Assembly: GCA_031258895.1 (NCBI GenBank)
Contig: JAIRMF010000020.1
Coordinates: forward strand, 1-9,927
Length of the DNA: 9,927 nucleotides
Direction of reading: 5' to 3'
Source of the DNA: Dysgonamonadaceae bacterium
GTDB lineage: Bacteria; Bacteroidota; Bacteroidia; Bacteroidales; Azobacteroidaceae
Shown here: positions 6,472 to 9,927 of the stretch, piece by piece
Position numbering within the stretch: the stretch's first letter is position 1
Layout of the letters: the number at the start of each line of letters is the position of its first letter
Program-made: the position numbers and the translations under genes
The notes under the pieces: model-generated
Database searches by the model: none
The model's input: the letters and a program-made list of their open reading frames with translations, nothing else
Told to the model about the DNA's origin: nothing

Positions 6472-7370
6472 AAACGGATATAGGGCGATTGAACCTGAGA
6501 AATCCCGTACTTGCTGCGTCGGGCACTTTCGGATACGGTTTGGAGTATTCCGATTTTGTGGACTTTTCTCAGCTTGGGGGAATCATTACGAAAGGCACGA
6601 CGATTGAGCCTCGCCAGGGCAACGATTACCCTCGAATGGCGGAAACGCCGTCAGGGATGTTGAATGCGGTGGGGCTTCAGAATGGGGGTGCGGAGCAATT
6701 TGTTTCCGATATTTATCCTTCGATAAAAGACATTGATACAAGCATTATCGTCAATGTATGCGGGTCGACTGTGGAGGATTATGTTTCCTGTGCGGCCCGG
6801 ATTGATACCCTCGAAAAAATTCCTGCGATTGAATTGAACATATCATGTCCCAATGTCAAACAGGGTGGGATGGCGTTCGGGACGAACAGGGAATCTGCGG
6901 CGGAGGTCATTCGCGCGGTACGCAGGGTGTACCGTAAGACGCTTATAGTCAAGCTGTCGCCCAACGTGACGGACATAACTCTTATCGCCCGTACGGCAGA
7001 GGAGGAGGGAGCTGATGCGGTATCGCTGATAAACACTCTGTTGGGGATGGCGATTGATGTGGACGCTCGTCGCCCTGTGCTTTCCACTATAACCGGCGGT
7101 CTGTCGGGGGCATGTATAAAGCCTGTTGCCGTCAGGATGGTTTGGCAGACGGCCAGGGCGGTGAAGATTCCCGTTATTGGTATTGGCGGTATTTCATCCT
7201 CTCGTGACGCTTTGGAATTTATACTTGCCGGAGCGACAGCCGTTCAGATAGGCGCCGCAAACTTTATTGACCCTGAAATATCCGTTAAGGTAGCCGGAGG
7301 AATAGGTGAGTACCTTGACAGGAACGGTATTGATTCCGTAAAAGATATAATTGGGGCGATAAATTCTTAA
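6459..7370 (+). CDS. pyrD: Dihydroorotate dehydrogenase B, catalytic subunit (class 1B)
   Basis: The 303-residue FMN-binding TIM-barrel protein starts LETDIGRLNLRNPVLAASGTFGYG, usual for class 1B PyrD. K45 in ITKGTT, the substrate loop NAVGLQNGG, NISCPNVKQGG with the active-site base Cys130, KLSPNVTD, INTLLGMAID and the FMN phosphate loops IPVIGIGGISS and GATAVQIGAA are all present. A cysteine base rather than serine identifies the soluble class 1 enzyme. It oxidises dihydroorotate to orotate, the fourth step of de novo pyrimidine synthesis, and needs PyrK to use NAD+. Adjacent pyrK makes the 1B assignment secure. The ATG overlaps the last 13 bases of pyrK. No long intergenic space exists for separate control, so it depends on the pyrK promoter. 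The gene ends facing the converging peptidase gene. Confidence 0.97.
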   Translation: MAKLETDIGRLNLRNPVLAASGTFGYGLEYSDFVDFSQLGGIITKGTTIEPRQGNDYPRMAETPSGMLNAVGLQNGGAEQFVSDIYPSIKDIDTSIIVNVCGSTVEDYVSCAARIDTLEKIPAIELNISCPNVKQGGMAFGTNRESAAEVIRAVRRVYRKTLIVKLSPNVTDITLIARTAEEEGADAVSLINTLLGMAIDVDARRPVLSTITGGLSGACIKPVAVRMVWQTARAVKIPVIGIGGISSSRDALEFILAGATAVQIGAANFIDPEISVKVAGGIGEYLDRNGIDSVKDIIGAINS

Positions 7371-7432
7371 CCTGTCCATATTTCCCTTTTATTCATTGTG
7401 AACCGGACGCAGCTTGAATGTTTCGTGAACCT

Positions 7433-7516
7433 CCCCCAGTCGTTCGTGGTGCGCCCCCAGTCATTCGTGGTGCGACCCCGGTCATTCGTGGTGCACCCCC
7501 AGTCATTTGGGGTGCA
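7433..7516. repeat. Four tandem copies of a 21-base repeat
   Basis: Copies lie at 7433-7453, 7454-7474, 7475-7495 and 7496-7516. They share the core GTCATTCGTGGTGC preceded by a C-run with small substitutions: copy 1 has G for A in CATTCG, copy 3 has ACCCCG at the front, and copy 4 has TTGGGG for TCGTGG. A decayed partial copy with TTCGTG may precede at about 7420-7432. The array lies between the 3' ends of pyrD and the cysteine peptidase gene. Period 21 is a multiple of three. On the minus strand one frame reads TTNDWGR repeatedly, but I do not treat this as coding. Confidence 0.92.
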
Positions 7517-7524
7517 CCACGAAT
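7484..7524. terminator. Perfect 16-base inverted repeat with 9-base loop; possible bidirectional terminator or mRNA end barrier
   Basis: Arm ATTCGTGGTGCACCCC (7484-7499) is exactly complementary to GGGGTGCACCACGAAT (7509-7524) around a 9-base loop (7500-7508). The left arm spans repeat copies 3 and 4. The right arm is the end of copy 4 plus an inverted piece of the same repeat. The stem is GC-rich and would be very stable in RNA made from either strand. It lies between convergent genes, where a terminator or 3'-end stabiliser is expected. Neither side has a clear T-run, so intrinsic termination is not proven. Confidence 0.6.
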
Positions 7525-7550
7525 CATTCATATTACGATGTAAACACATG

Positions 7551-7583
7551 AAAAACACAGCCGGAGTATAAACCACAGCCGGC
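7551..7583 (-). terminator. Weak candidate terminator after the cysteine peptidase gene
   Basis: Reading the minus strand, GCCGG (7583-7579) can pair with CCGGC (7564-7560) around a 14-base loop. TGTG and five T residues (7555-7551) follow, about 30 bases past the peptidase stop. The stem is short and arises from a 9-base direct repeat CACAGCCGG (7556-7564 and 7574-7582 on the plus strand), so it may be coincidental. Confidence 0.25.
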
Positions 7584-7611
7584 GCTATTTATGCGTATAT
7601 TTGAAAAAGAA

Positions 7612-8802
7612 TTACGGAAGGTTTAATTTTTTCCTTATACCGACCGGTATCGCGTCCCTGTGGACGACTATGTTTGTCGTCTTATAGGCGACGAAGGGCG
7701 CGGAGGCGTACCATGTCCCGCCATACTTGTTGTCCGTGCCCCAGGAGTTTTTTACGAGATAGTAAAGAGTACCGTTCTGATCCTTCGCCGTGCCGTAAAT
7801 CAACATCCCATGGTCGTCCGTCGTCTCGAAATTGTCGAACGCCGCCTGACGCAAGTCTTGTGTGATTTCCCTCTCGGGAACCGGGCCGCTCAGTTTCTTT
7901 ACCTTCTCCTCCCTCTCCTCACGACTGAGATTGAGCCAGTGCGACTCGTCCGAACCGGGCCCTGCCGCCGCATTCACGTCCGGAATTACCGCCACACCGG
8001 TCCGGAAGCCGGCCTCGCTGACATCCGACGCCCAGGCTACGGCGTGACCCCTGTTTATCGCATTATCAATCACTTGCATCATCTCGCTCAAAGGCAAATT
8101 ATACGACGGCGACCACCGCCAATTGTCGGGCACCTCTATCGGAAACTGCGTATAAAACGGGTGATGGGTGAAAGAAGTTATCGAAATGTAGTCGTCGGGA
8201 TTGACGTCAAGATAATCCGCAAACGACCTTGGCGTGAATGTTTTACCGTTGTATGCGAAGGTATCGGGACAAAGGCCGAGATACGTGTCCAAGATACCGG
8301 TATACGCCCCGTACCAGGCGGTCGACAGCCTCTTCTCCTTGATCAAACCGTTCAGATAAGACCTCGTCAGGTTGTCAAGTTCGCCATGCCGGTGGATAGT
8401 ATCCCCGTAATTCAAACCGGTCTGAAATGCCTCCGGAACAATACCATAGTCACGAATGCAGTCCACAACGTCGGCAAACGAACCGCCGGCAGAAAAATTC
8501 GTCTCGCCGTGCATCCGGACGTATTTCTTTGCCTTGTCGCCATAGTTCTTATGCACTACAAACATCTCGGAAAGATCAAACTCGCCCCTTCCGGCGCGCA
8601 AAAGCTCACTCTCAATCAGTGCAAGACCGGAAAAACACCAGCACGTGCCGCTGCTGTGCTGGTTCTTTACCGAAGTGACCGGTATCTGTCTTATCGTCGT
8701 AAAAACAAAAGTATCTACGGGTTGTTCGGCGGGAATGGTATCCTGTGCAGCTGCAAAGCCTGCAAGAAAAACCAAAAAAGCTATGAAAAATAATCTGTTC
8801 AT
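7612..8802 (-). CDS. Exported C1-family cysteine peptidase (bleomycin hydrolase / aminopeptidase C type)
   Basis: The 396-residue protein starts with a clear Sec signal peptide, MNRLFFIAFLVFLAGFAAAQ, probably cleaved after A19 or Q20. The papain-like catalytic set is complete: oxyanion Gln48 and nucleophile Cys54 in NQHSSGTCWCF, His331 in DDHGMLIYG and Asn352 in VKNSWG. Wide spacing between Cys and His, with ANRGHAVAW-like and SHWLNLSREE segments between, is typical of the bleomycin hydrolase (C1B) group annotated as aminopeptidase C in Bacteroidales. Cytoplasmic C1B enzymes form hexamers that trim peptides from their N-termini. This one is exported to periplasm or beyond, so a role in nutrient peptide breakdown is likely (inference). 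It begins 18 bases after the ilvE stop, probably on the same transcript. It converges on pyrD across the 241-base repeat-bearing intergenic region. Confidence 0.92.
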   Translation of the reverse strand: MNRLFFIAFLVFLAGFAAAQDTIPAEQPVDTFVFTTIRQIPVTSVKNQHSSGTCWCFSGLALIESELLRAGRGEFDLSEMFVVHKNYGDKAKKYVRMHGETNFSAGGSFADVVDCIRDYGIVPEAFQTGLNYGDTIHRHGELDNLTRSYLNGLIKEKRLSTAWYGAYTGILDTYLGLCPDTFAYNGKTFTPRSFADYLDVNPDDYISITSFTHHPFYTQFPIEVPDNWRWSPSYNLPLSEMMQVIDNAINRGHAVAWASDVSEAGFRTGVAVIPDVNAAAGPGSDESHWLNLSREEREEKVKKLSGPVPEREITQDLRQAAFDNFETTDDHGMLIYGTAKDQNGTLYYLVKNSWGTDNKYGGTWYASAPFVAYKTTNIVVHRDAIPVGIRKKLNLP

Positions 8803-8820
8803 TTTTTTATGCGTCTATTG

Positions 8821-9840
8821 TCACTGTAACACCGTCACCCACCCGTAACGGTCTTCCTGATCGCCGTACTGAATGGCGCGTAGCCTGTCGTACAGCCGCC
8901 TGCTGGCAGGGCCGGCAGTGCCGTCCTTGGAAAAAACGTACGATTTGTTTTCCTCCGGATCGTCGATCCGCAAAATGGGACTGATAACCGCCGCCGTACC
9001 GCAGGCCCCAGCCTCCTCAAACTCAGCAAGCTCCGAGACGGGAACGGGTCGCCTCTCAACCTTCATGCCCATCTCTTCGGCAAGAGTCATCAGACTCCGG
9101 TTAGTAATCGACGGCAAAACGGAATTGGAATCGGGGGTGATGTAAGTATTGTTTTTTATTCCGAAAAAATTGGCCGGACCGCACTCGTCAATGTATTTCT
9201 TCTCCTTAGAATCAAGGTACAGAACTGCGGAATAGCCTTTCTGATGCGCAATCTCGCCGGCAACAAGGCTTGCCGCGTAGTTCCCGCCGACCTTAATATT
9301 GCCCGTCCCCTGCGGCGCAGCCCGATCGTAACTGCGCAGAATGAGGTACGGCGTGGGTTTGAAACCTGTCTTGAAATATGGCCCTACCGGCGTCACAAAC
9401 ACGATGAACAGGTACTCTTTCGACGGATTGACGCCAACCTGAGCCGAAGTTCCAATCAGTAACGGACGGATATACAGCGAGGCGCCGCTTTCATATGGCG
9501 GAACAAAACGCCGATTGCGGGAAACCGCCTCTATCACAGCTTCCTCAAACAGCTCGACAGGAAATTCTGCCATCAAAATTCCGCGTGAAGACGACTGCAT
9601 ACGCAAAGCGTTCTCCCGCATACGGAAAATTCTGATTTTGCCGTCGCGCCCCTTGAACGCCTTCAAACCTTCAAAAGCCTCCTGCCCGTAATGCAGGCAC
9701 GTCGAGGCAATGTGCAGGGTAATGCTTTCGGAATCGGAAATTTCCAATTCGCCCCACTTCCCATCCCTGTAATAGCAGCGGACATTATAGTCGGTCTTCA
9801 TGTAACCGAACGACAAACCGGACCAGTTTATATTTTCCAT
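8821..9840 (-). CDS. ilvE: Branched-chain amino acid aminotransferase (fold type IV PLP enzyme)
   Basis: The 339-residue protein matches the longer type II bacterial/eukaryotic-like BCAT group. Key features are HYGQEAFEGLKAF (50-62), RPLLIGTSAQVGV (125-137), the PLP Schiff-base lysine K183 in GNIKVGGNYAAS, E219 in YIDECGPANFFGI contacting the PLP ring nitrogen, and GTAAVISPI near the C-terminus. It transfers the amino group between glutamate and the keto acids of leucine, isoleucine and valine, in the cytoplasm, acting in both synthesis and breakdown. Length is normal and no key residue is missing. It sits between a partially seen upstream gene (18-base gap) and the exported cysteine peptidase (18-base gap), all leftward, so a common transcript is likely. 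The stop-to-start spacing leaves no room for its own promoter. Confidence 0.96.
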   Translation of the reverse strand: MENINWSGLSFGYMKTDYNVRCYYRDGKWGELEISDSESITLHIASTCLHYGQEAFEGLKAFKGRDGKIRIFRMRENALRMQSSSRGILMAEFPVELFEEAVIEAVSRNRRFVPPYESGASLYIRPLLIGTSAQVGVNPSKEYLFIVFVTPVGPYFKTGFKPTPYLILRSYDRAAPQGTGNIKVGGNYAASLVAGEIAHQKGYSAVLYLDSKEKKYIDECGPANFFGIKNNTYITPDSNSVLPSITNRSLMTLAEEMGMKVERRPVPVSELAEFEEAGACGTAAVISPILRIDDPEENKSYVFSKDGTAGPASRRLYDRLRAIQYGDQEDRYGWVTVLQ

Positions 9841-9858
9841 AACATATAAGTTGAGAGA

Positions 9859-9927
9859 TTATTTTTTATTCGAAATCAGAGCGGAAATCGCCTCGACAAG
9901 CTGCGAAACCACAAACGGCTGCCCCTC
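9859..9927 (-). CDS. C-terminal end of an unidentified gene upstream of ilvE (partial)
   Basis: On the minus strand one frame is open from the window edge to a TAA at 9861-9859 and gives a 22-residue tail containing GQPFVVSQLVEAISALI and ending SNKK. The amphipathic helix-like end, the lysine-rich terminus and the 18-base gap to ilvE (the same gap as between ilvE and the peptidase) suggest a real gene end in the same operon. One other frame also stays open nearly as long (to TAA in GAATAA), so the call is tentative. The fragment is too short to name a family. Confidence 0.5.
   Translation of the reverse strand, partial: EGQPFVVSQLVEAISALISNKK

Noticed and set aside
7433..7516. CRISPR array
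   Set aside because: The 21-base units are directly contiguous with no spacers, and no cas gene is present.
7660..8793. Long (377-codon) plus-strand open frame opposite the cysteine peptidase
   Set aside because: The minus-strand protein has a signal peptide and the full catalytic set. The antisense frame is Arg/Val-rich with no recognisable domain.

Overview
The window looks like a chromosomal segment of a Bacteroidales-type bacterium (phylum Bacteroidota). The evidence is the promoter form TAnnTTTG (Bacteroidota -7 box) upstream of three genes, the absence of clear Shine-Dalgarno sequences, two proteins that resemble families largely confined to Bacteroidota (DUF4831 and DUF4827), and Bacteroidota-style versions of GlmM, the branched-chain aminotransferase and an exported C1 cysteine peptidase. 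Coding density is high. There is no rRNA, tRNA, CRISPR array, insertion sequence or recombinase gene in view.

Layout, left to right. (1) 1-653 (+) is the 3' part of a formylglycine-generating-enzyme-like (SUMF1, C-type-lectin fold) gene. Its last ~110 coding bases have the look of a diversity-generating retroelement (DGR) variable region, the most interesting signal in the window. (2) 674-4920 (-) is a four-gene operon reading leftward: a DUF4827-like lipoprotein, a phosphoglucosamine mutase (glmM), an M16 zinc peptidase and a DUF4831-like secreted protein, with gaps of 6-14 bases. It points to the cell envelope. (3) A divergent promoter region (4921-5035) separates that operon from 5036-5632 (+), an IMPACT/YigZ-family protein. 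(4) 5677-7370 (+) is pyrK-pyrD with overlapping reading frames, encoding both subunits of the NAD-linked dihydroorotate dehydrogenase of pyrimidine synthesis. (5) 7371-7611 is a convergent intergenic region with four 21-base tandem repeats and a perfect 16-base inverted repeat. (6) 7612-9840 (-) holds ilvE (branched-chain aminotransferase) followed by an exported bleomycin-hydrolase-type cysteine peptidase, and the last codons of a further upstream gene enter at 9859-9927.

Most genes are housekeeping: UDP-GlcNAc precursor supply (GlmM), UMP synthesis (PyrKD) and branched-chain amino acid transamination (IlvE). The accessory signal is concentrated at the left edge, where a probable DGR target ends only 20 bases from the converging housekeeping operon. 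No reverse transcriptase, Avd gene or adenine-rich template repeat is visible here, so if the DGR reading is right the machinery lies upstream of the window or elsewhere in the genome.
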